A program made the position numbers and the translations under genes. Below the pieces are notes generated by a model that searched no databases, was not told where the DNA came from, and saw only the letters and a list, made by a program, of their open reading frames with translations. A stretch of 35,544 nucleotides of DNA from an uncultured Collinsella sp. (GTDB lineage Bacteria; Actinomycetota; Coriobacteriia; Coriobacteriales; Coriobacteriaceae): contig CAAFEX010000057.1 in NCBI GenBank assembly GCA_900762015.1, positions 1-35,544 on the forward strand. Reading direction: 5' to 3'. Positions 7,789-16,063 of this stretch are shown piece after piece. How positions within the stretch are numbered: position 1 is the first letter of the stretch; each line of letters opens with the position of its first letter.

Positions 7789-8832
7789 ATGTCGTTTGCC
7801 AAGTTCTTTAAAGATGCGCTGCTTCCCGTCGCCGTGTGGACGTGCGGCGTGCTGTTGAGCTGCTTTGTGCTGACGGTCGCCGGCGCACCCGTTTCCATCG
7901 TGGTCGTGGCGGTCGGCGTGTCCTATATCTTTGGTATGCTCGGCATCGTGATCGAGTACGTGCGCCGTCGTCGTTTTCTGCGCCAGCTGGAGCGTGCGGC
8001 AGAGGAGCTCGAGAGTCCCGCGTGGGTGCAGGAGATGGTGCAATGCCCGACCTATGCCGAGGGCGAGCTCGAGTACGAGGTCTTGCGCCGGGTGGGCAAA
8101 GCCGCTTGCGACGAGGTTGCCGAAGGCCGGCGTCAGACCGATGACTATCGCGACTATATCGAGAGCTGGGTCCACGAGGCCAAGCTGCCCCTGGCGGCAG
8201 CTCATCTGATTTTGGAAAACCTGGACGGCAGCGAAGACGACCTGTCGCGCGTAGATGACCTGGCACGCGAACTTGCCCGCGTGGAGCGCTATATCGACCA
8301 GGCGCTCTACTATGCGCGCTCGGAAGTCGTGGAGCGCGACTACCTGATTCGCCGCTGGGATCTCAAGACCTTGGTGACGGGCGCGATTAAAGCCAACGCG
8401 CGCGAGCTTATCGCGGCGCACGTGGCTCCGGTGTGCGAGAACCTCGACTTTGAGGTCTTTACCGACGAGAAGTGGCTCGAGTTTATTCTGGGCCAGCTCA
8501 TTCAGAACAGCATTAAATATGCGCGCGAGGACGGCGCGAAGATCGTGTTTTCGGGCGCGTTGCTGAACGAGGGCCTGGCAAGCGAGCGCATCGAGCTTAT
8601 CGTTGCGGACAACGGCTGCGGCGTGAGCGCGGCCGACTTGCCGCGCGTGTTCGAGAAGGGCTTTACCGGCGACAACGGCCGCACCACCAAGCGCGCAACG
8701 GGCATCGGCCTCTATCTAGTGGCGCGCTTGTGCTCCAAGATGGGCATCGATGTCACCGCAGCATCGGAGCCGGGCGAAGGCTTCGTCGTAACATTCGCCT
8801 TCTCAACCAACAAGTTTCAATACTTCGAGTAA
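7789..8832 (+). CDS. Intramembrane-sensing histidine kinase (BceS/GraS-like)
   Basis: A sensor kinase of 347 residues. Two transmembrane helices at about 10-30 and 33-57 are joined by only a few residues, so there is no extracellular sensor domain. This architecture defines intramembrane-sensing kinases of the BceS/GraS group. The dimerisation box is YIESWVHEAKLPLAAAHLI with the phospho-accepting His129; the W-V-H-E-x-K-x-P pattern is typical of that group. The ATPase domain follows with the N box (QLIQNSIKYA), G1 (VADNGCGVS), the F box and G2 (KRATGIGLYLV). Members usually detect cell-wall antibiotics through a partner ABC transporter, which is not present here. The start is 9 bases after the regulator gene, preceded by AGGGGCC. 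Confidence 0.92.
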   Translation: MSFAKFFKDALLPVAVWTCGVLLSCFVLTVAGAPVSIVVVAVGVSYIFGMLGIVIEYVRRRRFLRQLERAAEELESPAWVQEMVQCPTYAEGELEYEVLRRVGKAACDEVAEGRRQTDDYRDYIESWVHEAKLPLAAAHLILENLDGSEDDLSRVDDLARELARVERYIDQALYYARSEVVERDYLIRRWDLKTLVTGAIKANARELIAAHVAPVCENLDFEVFTDEKWLEFILGQLIQNSIKYAREDGAKIVFSGALLNEGLASERIELIVADNGCGVSAADLPRVFEKGFTGDNGRTTKRATGIGLYLVARLCSKMGIDVTAASEPGEGFVVTFAFSTNKFQYFE

Positions 8833-8862
8833 CGCACACGGCAGACGCCCACCCAAACAAAA

Positions 8863-8896
8863 CGTGCCGCCCCAAATGGGGCGGCACGCCATTTTT
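8863..8896. terminator. Rho-independent terminator of the two-component operon
   Basis: A perfect 11-pair GC-rich stem (8863-8873 with 8878-8888), an AAAT loop, then CCATTTTT. On the minus strand the sequence after the stem is T-rich (TTTTGTTT), so it may also serve the convergent uspA-like gene. Confidence 0.85.
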
Positions 8897-8913
8897 CTAT
8901 CAGACAACTCGTT

Positions 8914-9042
8914 GAAGTAAGGCTGCGAAGGCCGCGGGGCCGGGAGGGGTTTCCTAAGGGCACATCCCGCAGCCGCAACGCGGCGAGGACGTGCCCGTGG
9001 AAACCCCGCAGGCCCCGCGGCCGGTGGGAGCAACGCTACTTC
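8914..9042. repeat. Very long nested hairpin at a gene convergence
   Basis: Five nested perfect arm pairs: 8914-8919 with 9037-9042 (6 bases), 8930-8941 with 9011-9022 (12), 8946-8954 with 8999-9007 (9), 8958-8963 with 8991-8996 (6) and 8972-8976 with 8980-8984 (5). The right end overlaps the last codons of the uspA-like gene. No T run follows. Confidence 0.8.
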
Positions 9043-9473
9043 ACGACCAAGATGTCGCAGTCGGTGTTGCGCAGCAGGAACGTCGAAATCGAACCCAGCA
9101 GCGCATACTTGATCGAGGACAGGCCACGGGCGCCGCAGAGCACCAGGTCGGGTTTGACCACGTCGAGCATCTCGTCCTTGAGCGTCTCGCGAATGCGGCC
9201 GGCGCGAATCATGACCTCGACTTCGGGAATGTCGGGATTGGCCTTGGCCTCTTCGAGCTGCTTGGCGATGGAGTTCTTAAATGCCTCCTCTAGGCCGTTG
9301 ACCAGATCGACTGGATAGGAACCGGCGCTCTCGAGCGCCGTGGAATCGATGACGTGGCCGATGATTAGCTTGGCGCCGTTGTTCGCGGCGACCTTGATGG
9401 CGCGTGCGAGCACAAAATCCTGCTGCTCAGTACCGTCGAGTGAAACAAATACCTTGGTGTAGCCCTCGTTCAT
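9036..9473 (-). CDS. Universal stress protein UspA family
   Basis: A single-domain UspA protein of 145 residues, the usual size. It opens with the beta strand TKVFVSLDGTEQQDFVLARAI and has the ATP-binding signature G-x2-G-x9-G-S in GARGLSSIKYALLGSIS. It ends in the strand DILVVK. Members with this signature bind ATP and form dimers; the physiological role is generally tolerance of starvation or other stress. AAGGAGG is 5 bases before the ATG at 9473. The gene is transcribed divergently from uppP and converges on the two-component operon. A TATAAC sequence in the 249-base divergent region could be its -10 box. Confidence 0.92.
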   Translation of the reverse strand: MNEGYTKVFVSLDGTEQQDFVLARAIKVAANNGAKLIIGHVIDSTALESAGSYPVDLVNGLEEAFKNSIAKQLEEAKANPDIPEVEVMIRAGRIRETLKDEMLDVVKPDLVLCGARGLSSIKYALLGSISTFLLRNTDCDILVVK

Positions 9474-9722
9474 GGTTTCCTCCTTGGTCTATCGCACGGG
9501 CGCGGGGCTCGTGCGTCGGGCGGGCGCGGGCGCGTTGGCCGCCGGACACTTTATCTTGTTGCAGTTATACCCAAGGATTTCGGTTTGACTGCTCGCAATT
9601 CTGTGAACGGGCGAGTTTTTTGGTAAGGGTAGGCGCGGTCGCACCGCCAACGGTTGATAATGGGACATCGCCCGCATCGTCCGCAGAACATCTACCGGCG
9701 GGTGTCTAACGAGGGGGTCCCT

Positions 9723-10703
9723 TTGGATATTATCGAGCTTCTAAAATCTGCCTTCATGGGCCTGGTCGAGGGCATCACCGAATGGCTGCCTGTTTCGTCG
9801 ACCGGTCACATGATTTTGGTGGACGAGTTCGTCAAGATGAACGTGAGCGAGACGTTCTGGAATATGTTCCTGGTCGTGATTCAGCTCGGTGCCATTCTGG
9901 CCGTCTGTGTGCTGTTCTTCCATGAGCTCAATCCGTTCTCGCCCAGCAAGGGCAAGGAGGGCCGTCGCGACACCTGGGTGCTGTGGGGCAAGATTGTGCT
10001 CGGCTGCATTCCCGCCGCGGCGATCGGCCTGCCGCTCAACGACTGGATGGAGGAGCATTTCTACAATGCTCCCGTTGTGGCGCTGGCGCTCATTGTGTAC
10101 GGCGTGTTGTTTATCGTGATCGAGAACTGGCGCGCGAGCAAGCGCGAGGAAATGGCCGTTGCCGGTTCGTTTGGTTCGCGTGCTGTGGTGTCGGGTGGAC
10201 GTCCCGCCGGTGCGCACTTTGCGGCGCCCGCCGCGGCTACCGCTGAGGATGAGGACGATGACGAGAATCTAGACTTTGGCTCCATCGCCACGCTCGAGGA
10301 CCTGAGCTGGAAGACTGCGCTGGGTATCGGCTGCTTCCAGGTGCTTTCGCTGGTGCCTGGAACGTCTCGCTCCGGTTCCACCATCATCGGCGGCCTGCTT
10401 TTGGGCTGCACGCGTTCGGTGGCGTCCAAGTTTACGTTCTTCCTGGCCATCCCTGTCATGTTTGGCGCGAGTGCGCTCAAGCTGGTCAAGTATTTCATCA
10501 AGGGCGGTACGTTCGGTGCCAACGAGGTCGCCATCCTGGGCGTGGGCTGCGTTGTGGCCTTTGTGGTTTCGCTCATCGCTATCAAGTGGCTTATGGGCTT
10601 CGTCCGCCGTCACGACTTTAAGTGCTTCGGCGTCTACCGCATCATTCTGGGCATCGTAGTGCTCGCATACTTCTTCGTTCTGGAGCCGATGCTCGGCCTG
10701 TAA
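9723..10703 (+). CDS. uppP: Undecaprenyl-diphosphate phosphatase
   Basis: A membrane enzyme (BacA/UppP family) that dephosphorylates undecaprenyl diphosphate to recycle the lipid carrier for peptidoglycan; family members can confer bacitracin resistance. I choose the TTG at 9723, preceded at 5 bases by GAGGGGG, giving 326 residues; an ATG frame extension from 9654 lacks a site. The signatures are EGITEWLPVSSTGH (Glu16, Glu20, His29) and PGTSRSGST. About eight hydrophobic helices are visible. Between them is a cytoplasmic-looking insert of about 55 residues, rich in Ala and Gly and then acidic (EDEDDDENLD). It makes the protein longer than the usual 260-290 residues. A terminator follows. Confidence 0.93.
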   Translation: MDIIELLKSAFMGLVEGITEWLPVSSTGHMILVDEFVKMNVSETFWNMFLVVIQLGAILAVCVLFFHELNPFSPSKGKEGRRDTWVLWGKIVLGCIPAAAIGLPLNDWMEEHFYNAPVVALALIVYGVLFIVIENWRASKREEMAVAGSFGSRAVVSGGRPAGAHFAAPAAATAEDEDDDENLDFGSIATLEDLSWKTALGIGCFQVLSLVPGTSRSGSTIIGGLLLGCTRSVASKFTFFLAIPVMFGASALKLVKYFIKGGTFGANEVAILGVGCVVAFVVSLIAIKWLMGFVRRHDFKCFGVYRIILGIVVLAYFFVLEPMLGL

Positions 10704-10747
10704 CTTGGTTGACGCTGCGCGACGGCCAGAACGACAACTCGTCATTC

Positions 10748-10790
10748 AAAGGGGGTGGCATGACCAAAAGGTCTATGCCGCCCCCTTTTC
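10748..10790 (+). terminator. Rho-independent terminator of uppP
   Basis: An imperfect stem of about 18 pairs built from AAAGGGGGTGGCATGACC and GGTCTATGCCGCCCCCTTTT around an AAAA loop, ending in T. It is 45 bases after the uppP stop codon. Confidence 0.75.
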
Positions 10791-10864
10791 ATGCCAATTT
10801 GTTCGCCCTGACCGTCGCTCGCTGCTGCTGCCATGACATCGGTGGTTTCGTGATTGTCAATAGA

Positions 10865-10897
10865 TTGGTGCAAAGTAACCTGACCCCATTGCGCCAA
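10865..10897. repeat. Hairpin repeat, TTGGTGCAA type
   Basis: The arms TTGGTGCAA and TTGCGCCAA pair with one G-T. The interior on the minus strand is GGGGTCAGGTTACTTT. It is a diverged, opposite-orientation copy of the element at 21137-21167. Confidence 0.75.
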
Positions 10898-11036
10898 ATC
10901 CGCTGGGGCGGGCCTGACGGTGGCGCACGGAGTCGTGGTGTGATTTGCGTCGGTGTCCGCGCGGCTCGGTATACTGGTACGGCTCAAACTATGGCGCCGC
11001 CCGCAGGCGCGCCGTCCGTCAGATGAGGAGTCGCCC

Positions 11037-13940
11037 ATGACCCAGCCCTTGCCCTGGGAAAAGAACACCGCCGCGCCCGTTCCGCCCGCGCCGGAGCCCG
11101 TGCCGCTCGATGCGTACACCGCCCCCGCCGCGCCGGAACCCGAGCTCGTTCCGCTCGACATCTACGACGCCCCGGCGCCGGCGCCCAAGCCCGTCAAGCC
11201 GCTCGTCGACATCGACAGCCTCAACCCCGCCCAGCGCGAGGCGGTCCTGACTACCGAGGGTCCGTTGCTGGTCCTTGCCGGCGCCGGCTCGGGCAAGACC
11301 CGCGTTCTGACCTTCCGCATCGCGCACATGCTGGGCGACCTGGGCGTTAAGCCCTGGCAGGTCCTGGCCATCACGTTTACCAACAAGGCTGCGGCCGAGA
11401 TGCGCGAGCGTCTGGCAGCGCTCATTCCCAACGGCACTCGCGGCATGTGGGTGTGCACCTTCCACGCCATGTGCGTGCGTATGCTGCGCGAGGACGCCGA
11501 CCTGCTGGGCTACACCGGCCAGTTCACCATCTACGATGACGATGATTCCAAGCGCATGGTGCGCGACATTATGCAGGCGCTCGGCATCGAGCAAAAGCAG
11601 TTCCCCATCAACATGATCCGTAGCAAAATCAGCTCGGCCAAAAACGCCATGATCGGGCCCGAGGACATGCTCAAATCCGCCGACAGCCCCAACGACAAAA
11701 AGGCCGCGCAGGTCTATATGGAGCTGGAGCGCCGCCTGCGCGCTGCCAACGCCATGGACTTCGACGACCTACTCGTGCGCACGCTCGAGCTGCTGCGCAC
11801 CCGCCCCGAGGTACTCGACAAGTACCAAGAGCGCTTCCGCTACATTAGCGTCGATGAGTATCAGGACACCAACCACGTCCAGTACGAGATCGCCAACCTA
11901 CTGGCCGCCAAGTACCAAAACCTCATGGTCGTAGGCGACGATGACCAGTCCATTTATAGCTGGCGCGGCGCCGACATCACCAACATTCTGGACTTTGAGA
12001 AGGACTTTAAAAACTGCAAGACGGTCAAGCTCGAGCAGAACTACCGCTCTACGGGCCACATCCTGAGCGCCGCCAACGCCGTGGTGCGCCACAACTCTCA
12101 GCGCAAGGACAAGCGCCTGTTTACGGCCGAGGGCGATGGCGAGAAGATTCAGGCCTTCCAGGCGAGCGATGAGCGCGACGAGGGCCGCTGGATTGCCGGT
12201 GAGATCGAGAAACTGCATGCCAAAGGCACGAGTTACGACGACATCGCCGTGTTCTACCGTACCAACGCCCAGTCGCGTATTCTCGAAGATATGTTCCTGC
12301 GCGCGGGCGTGCCCTACAAGATCGTGGGCGGCACGCGATTCTTCGACCGTGCCGAGATCCGCGACGTCATGGCCTACCTCAAGATGATCGTGAACCCGGC
12401 CGACGAGATGAGCGTCAAGCGCGTCATCAACACACCTCGCCGCGGTATCGGCTCCACCTCGATCCAAAAGATTGAGCAGCTTGCGCGCGACAACCGCTGC
12501 TCGTTCTTCCAGGCCTGCGAGATTGCGACGGCCGAGACGGGCATGTTTAGCGCCAAGGTGCGTAACGGCCTGTCGAGCTTTGTGGCACTGGTGCGCGAGG
12601 GCCGTCGCATGGACGGCGAGCTCAAGGACGTCGTCGAGATGATCGTCGATAAGACGGGCCTGCTGCAGGCGTTCCGCGCCGAGGGCACCATGGAGTCCGA
12701 GAGCCGCGCCGAGAACATCCAGGAATTCTTGGGCGTTGCAGCCGAATTTGAGGAGACGCACGAGGATATCGAGGGTACGCTCGAGAGCTTGGAAGAGCTG
12801 CGTGCGGCTGGCGTTGCCGATGTGCTCGCTGGCGCTGAGCCCGAGCCCGTCGTGGTGGGCGCGCCCGCACCGGAGCCAGGCCCGTCTGCGCCCGCGTCTT
12901 CATTTGAGGCACTCGTCGGTGCTCGCGACGCTGCGGGCTCCAATCCGCTCGATAGCCTGGCCGCCCCGGCGCTGTCGCCGCAGGATGCTCTGGCTGCTGC
13001 CATCGCGGGCAATGCCTATGCCGCGCCGACGGAGCTGCCGGCCGGCGCCGTGCATGCCGGCGAAATCGAGCGCACCTACGGCCCGCTCACCTGCAAGGCG
13101 CTTCCTGCTCTCATGGAGTGGCTGGCCCTGCGCTCCGACTTGGACTCTCTCGCCGGCGAGACGCATGCCATCACCATGATGACCATTCACTCCGCCAAGG
13201 GCCTGGAGTTCCCGGCGGTCTTCGTGGCCGGCATGGAGGAGGGCATCTTCCCGCACGTGCACGACTTTGGCGGCAGCGATGACCCGGGCAAGCTCGAGGA
13301 GGAGCGCCGCTTGGCCTACGTCGCCATCACGCGCGCTCGCAAGCGCCTGTTCCTAACCTATGCGGCCACGCGCCGCACCTACGGCTCGACCTCGGCTAAC
13401 CCGCGTTCGCGCTTCCTCAACGAGATTCCGTTTGAGGATATCGAGTTTAGTGGCATCGGTTCTGCCGGCTTTGAGGGCACGGGCTGGGAGAAGCGTGGCG
13501 ACCGTCACGGCACCTTTGGCTCGGGCATGGGCTCGGACATGTACGGCGGCAAGGTGTTTGGCTCGCGCACGCGCTCGACCGGCGGTTCCGGTTCGCGCGG
13601 CGGTTCGAGTTTCGACGACTTCTTTGGCGGCAGCAGCTACGGAACCGAGCGCCATCGCGGCGTTTCGCCCGATGCCGGCCGCGTCGCCTCGACCTTTGGC
13701 TCGGGTGCGCCGCGCGCCAAAAAGCCGTCGTCCAAGGTGTCGCCGACGGTGGAGCGCAAGGTCGATCGTGCCAGCGCGGCGCAGGACTTTGCCGCGGGCG
13801 ACACCGTGAGCCACAAGACCTTTGGCACGGGTACCGTGATCTCGGTCGTCGGAGACATGATCGAGGTCCAATTCGAGAAGACCGGCCAGACCAAAAAGCT
13901 GATGAAGGGCTTTGCGCCGATCGTTAAGCTGAATGCCTAA
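11037..13940 (+). CDS. pcrA: ATP-dependent DNA helicase PcrA/UvrD
   Basis: A superfamily 1A 3'-5' helicase of 967 residues for nucleotide excision repair and replication fork clearance. The start is ATG 11037 after GAGGA. Residues 1-57 are a Pro/Ala/Glu-rich extension with two similar units (PEPVPLDAYTAP and PELVPLDIYDAP). Helicase motifs follow: LNPAQREAV (Q motif), AGAGSGKT (Walker A, about 82-89), DEYQDTN (motif II, about 272-278), GDDDQSIYSWRGA (III) and VAITRARKRL (VI, about 761-770). About 60 residues of Pro/Ala-rich insert lie near 598-660. The C-terminus has a long Gly/Ser-rich linker and a Tudor-like domain (about 917-965, DTVSHKTFGTGTVISV...), which in PcrA contacts RNA polymerase. 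The insert and extension make it longer than the usual 720-780 residues. Confidence 0.95.
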   Translation: MTQPLPWEKNTAAPVPPAPEPVPLDAYTAPAAPEPELVPLDIYDAPAPAPKPVKPLVDIDSLNPAQREAVLTTEGPLLVLAGAGSGKTRVLTFRIAHMLGDLGVKPWQVLAITFTNKAAAEMRERLAALIPNGTRGMWVCTFHAMCVRMLREDADLLGYTGQFTIYDDDDSKRMVRDIMQALGIEQKQFPINMIRSKISSAKNAMIGPEDMLKSADSPNDKKAAQVYMELERRLRAANAMDFDDLLVRTLELLRTRPEVLDKYQERFRYISVDEYQDTNHVQYEIANLLAAKYQNLMVVGDDDQSIYSWRGADITNILDFEKDFKNCKTVKLEQNYRSTGHILSAANAVVRHNSQRKDKRLFTAEGDGEKIQAFQASDERDEGRWIAGEIEKLHAKGTSYDDIAVFYRTNAQSRILEDMFLRAGVPYKIVGGTRFFDRAEIRDVMAYLKMIVNPADEMSVKRVINTPRRGIGSTSIQKIEQLARDNRCSFFQACEIATAETGMFSAKVRNGLSSFVALVREGRRMDGELKDVVEMIVDKTGLLQAFRAEGTMESESRAENIQEFLGVAAEFEETHEDIEGTLESLEELRAAGVADVLAGAEPEPVVVGAPAPEPGPSAPASSFEALVGARDAAGSNPLDSLAAPALSPQDALAAAIAGNAYAAPTELPAGAVHAGEIERTYGPLTCKALPALMEWLALRSDLDSLAGETHAITMMTIHSAKGLEFPAVFVAGMEEGIFPHVHDFGGSDDPGKLEEERRLAYVAITRARKRLFLTYAATRRTYGSTSANPRSRFLNEIPFEDIEFSGIGSAGFEGTGWEKRGDRHGTFGSGMGSDMYGGKVFGSRTRSTGGSGSRGGSSFDDFFGGSSYGTERHRGVSPDAGRVASTFGSGAPRAKKPSSKVSPTVERKVDRASAAQDFAAGDTVSHKTFGTGTVISVVGDMIEVQFEKTGQTKKLMKGFAPIVKLNA

Positions 13941-13962
13941 CTGCGAGGTTGACCGGGCACGC

Positions 13963-14061
13963 CGGGGGCTTTGGTCGCCTGCTCGGACAGTCCTGCTCGC
14001 ACGGAGAGCACATTAAGTGCTCTCCGGCTCGTGCGGAACTCGCGATCGACCAAAGCCCCCG
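13963..14061. repeat. Long nested hairpin downstream of pcrA
   Basis: The outer arms 13963-13977 (CGGGGGCTTTGGTCG) and 14047-14061 are perfect over 15 bases. The inner arms CGGAGAGCAC (14002-14011) and GTGCTCTCCG (14017-14026) are perfect over 10 around ATTAA. It begins 22 bases after the pcrA stop codon. There is no T run. Confidence 0.8.
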
Positions 14062-14099
14062 TCGCGCCCTCTTCCTTGTGGCGTTACGGCATGCAGCTC

Positions 14100-14128
14100 G
14101 CGAACATCGCTCTGCTCGTTCGCTTTTT
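14100..14128 (+). terminator. Possible weak terminator of pcrA
   Basis: A short 6-pair stem, GCGAAC (14100-14105) with GTTCGC (14118-14123), followed by five T. The stem is short for a terminator, so this is tentative. Confidence 0.35.
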
Positions 14129-14165
14129 GGTCTGGAGAGCCGGGTGGGCTGATAAATAGATATGG

Positions 14166-14203
14166 CAAGGGACTCCTCCGTTGAAGAACGGGGGAGCCCC
14201 TTG
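14166..14203. terminator. Hairpin between convergent pcrA and manA
   Basis: Arms of 17 bases (14166-14182 and 14187-14203) with one mismatch and one wobble pair, and a GAAG loop. The following T tract on the plus strand is interrupted (TTGTTGCGTTTT). It probably ends transcription from manA or from both sides. Confidence 0.55.
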
Positions 14204-14228
14204 TTGCGTTTTGGGTTGTTTCTGCGGC

Positions 14229-15161
14229 TTACAGATGGCTGATGATCAGCTCCATGGTGCCCTCGAGTTCAATCTTGTTCACGGTGGACGGCGCCAGTAG
14301 GTGACTGCCCTTGTGGACGGAGTCGCCGCAGACGGTGCCTTTGCCGTCGATGACCGAGAGGCACATGAAGGGCCAGCGCTGCTCCAGGGTCTTGCTGCCG
14401 TCCACGCGAACGCGGTCGACGGTGTAGCAGGGGTTGGACTCGAGCTCGGTCACGCCATTGACTTCGGGTGCGGTCACGGTGCCGTCGGTCGGGGCCTGCG
14501 CGTTAAAGTTGATACAGTCCAGGCTCTGCTCAATGTGCAGCGGGCGCAGTTTGCCGTCGGTGCCCGGGCGGTCGTAGTCGTACAGGCGATACGTCACGTC
14601 GCTCGACTGCTGCGTCTCCAGAATCAGCGTGCCGGTCTTGATGGCGTGAACGGTGCCGGAGTCGATTTGGAAAAAGTCGCCCTTGTGGATCGGCAGCACG
14701 TTGAGCATGTCGTCCCAGCGACCCTCTTCGATCATCTGCGCGGCCTCGGCACGGTCATGTGCGCGCTGGCCGACGATGATCGTGGCGCCGGGCTCGCAAT
14801 CCAGCACGTACCAGCACTCGGTCTTGCCCAGGCTACCGTTCTCATGCTCGGCGGCGTACTCGTCGTTGGGGTGGATCTGGATCGACAGGTCGTCCTTGGC
14901 GTCCAGAATCTTAATGAGCAGCGGGAACTCCTTGCCCTCGCAGTTGCCAAAGAGCTCGCGATGCTCGGCCCACAGCCACGACAGCGTGTGGCCGGCGTAC
15001 GGACCCTCGGCAATCTGGCAATCGCCGTTGGGGTGCGCCGAGATGGCCCAGCACTCACCGATGGGACCCTCGGGAATGTCATAGCCAAAGACGGTCTCCA
15101 GCTGGCGGCCGCCCCAAATCTTCTCGTGGAAGATCGGCGTGAGTTTAATCAAATCGGACAT
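14229..15161 (-). CDS. manA: Type I mannose-6-phosphate isomerase
   Basis: A zinc-dependent cupin enzyme that interconverts mannose-6-phosphate and fructose-6-phosphate. At 310 residues it fits the short class found in Gram-positive bacteria. The metal ligands can be read: Gln95 and His97 in SIQIHPND, Glu115 in GKTECWYVL, and His172 in IDSGTVHAIKTG. IWGGRQLE near the start is also typical. I chose ATG 15161 (MSDLIKL) because GGGGG lies 7 bases before it; the ATG at 15167 directly abuts that site. It lies 74 bases downstream of the GntR-type gene on the same strand, so the two may share a transcript and link hexose entry to the neighbouring PTS locus. Confidence 0.93.
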   Translation of the reverse strand: MSDLIKLTPIFHEKIWGGRQLETVFGYDIPEGPIGECWAISAHPNGDCQIAEGPYAGHTLSWLWAEHRELFGNCEGKEFPLLIKILDAKDDLSIQIHPNDEYAAEHENGSLGKTECWYVLDCEPGATIIVGQRAHDRAEAAQMIEEGRWDDMLNVLPIHKGDFFQIDSGTVHAIKTGTLILETQQSSDVTYRLYDYDRPGTDGKLRPLHIEQSLDCINFNAQAPTDGTVTAPEVNGVTELESNPCYTVDRVRVDGSKTLEQRWPFMCLSVIDGKGTVCGDSVHKGSHLLAPSTVNKIELEGTMELIISHL

Positions 15162-15235
15162 GTGCATACCCCCATCAGGTTGTGCAGGCACCTCGCGAAA
15201 AACGGCTCAAAGCGAGCGCCTGCCGGATTACAAAC

Positions 15236-15955
15236 TTAAGCCAACGTTACGTTGTGCAGCTCAAAGCGGTCGCCCACGTTGCGCGAAATCGAGTACTCAA
15301 ACGCGGCGCCGCTGTCCAAAAAGCCAATCTGGTTGAGCTCGAGCAGGGGAGAGCCGGGCTTGGTGTTCAGGCGCTTGGCCTCTTCCTCGGTTGCCGCCAC
15401 GGCACGAATGGTGCGGTGGAAGCTCGAGATCTTAAGCCCGCATTGCTCGCGGATATAGCTGTAGACCGACGCGTACAGGTCCTTTTTCTTCAGGCCCGGG
15501 ATCAGCTCGAGCGGCATATAGGTGTACTCGATAACGATGGGCAGGCCATCGACCTCGCGTACGCGCACGATGTGATAGGCAAAGTCGTCTTCGGCCATTC
15601 CCAGCTGGGAGGCAACCTCTGCCGGCGGATTGACGATCGAGAAATCGTAGACCACCGAGGCAACCTTCTCACCGCGATGCTCGTAGGTAAAGCCCTGCGC
15701 GCGGTCGTTTCTGCCTTGGAAAAACGCTTTGCCGGGAAGCCCCGCGGTGTCCTTGACGTAGGTGCCCGATCCGCGACGGCTCGTGACCAAGCCTTCCTCG
15801 GTAATTTGCTCAATTGCTCGTTTGACGGTGATCTTGGAAACGCCATACAGCTCGCAGAACTCAACGACAGTGGGTAGCTTGTCGCCGGGCTTAAGGGCGC
15901 CATCCTCGATACTGCGACGAATATCCGCAGCTATTGACTCATATTTGGGAATCAT
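15236..15955 (-). CDS. GntR-family transcriptional regulator with UTRA domain (HutC subfamily)
   Basis: A 239-residue regulator. The N-terminal winged helix (about 1-70) has IAADIRRSIEDGALKPGDKLPT, VSKITVKRAIEQITEEGLV and the RRGSGTYV wing. The UTRA effector domain (about 90-235) includes RVREVDGLPIVIEYTYMPLELIPGL and ends with EYSISRNVGDRFELH. UTRA domains usually bind sugar phosphates or similar small molecules. It is transcribed divergently from the beta-glucosidase/PTS operon, so it is the natural repressor or activator of that operon, probably responding to a phosphorylated beta-glucoside. AAGGGGG precedes the ATG. manA follows on the same strand. Confidence 0.92.
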   Translation of the reverse strand: MIPKYESIAADIRRSIEDGALKPGDKLPTVVEFCELYGVSKITVKRAIEQITEEGLVTSRRGSGTYVKDTAGLPGKAFFQGRNDRAQGFTYEHRGEKVASVVYDFSIVNPPAEVASQLGMAEDDFAYHIVRVREVDGLPIVIEYTYMPLELIPGLKKKDLYASVYSYIREQCGLKISSFHRTIRAVAATEEEAKRLNTKPGSPLLELNQIGFLDSGAAFEYSISRNVGDRFELHNVTLA

Positions 15956-16063
15956 GGAACCCCCTTTCTAACATGAATGCCTGTAAAAGAAAGTATACCT
16001 ACTATAAAAGCATCTATATGGCTTTAATCAAAGAAGTTCGAGAAAGAAAAACAAAAAAGACGC

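Larger units (their letters stand above)
10704..11036. other. Intergenic region between uppP and pcrA
   Basis: Contains the uppP terminator (10748-10790), a GGGAC-like hairpin repeat (10865-10897) and a TATACT box at 10970-10975 that may be the pcrA -10 element. No gene is visible. Confidence 0.6.
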
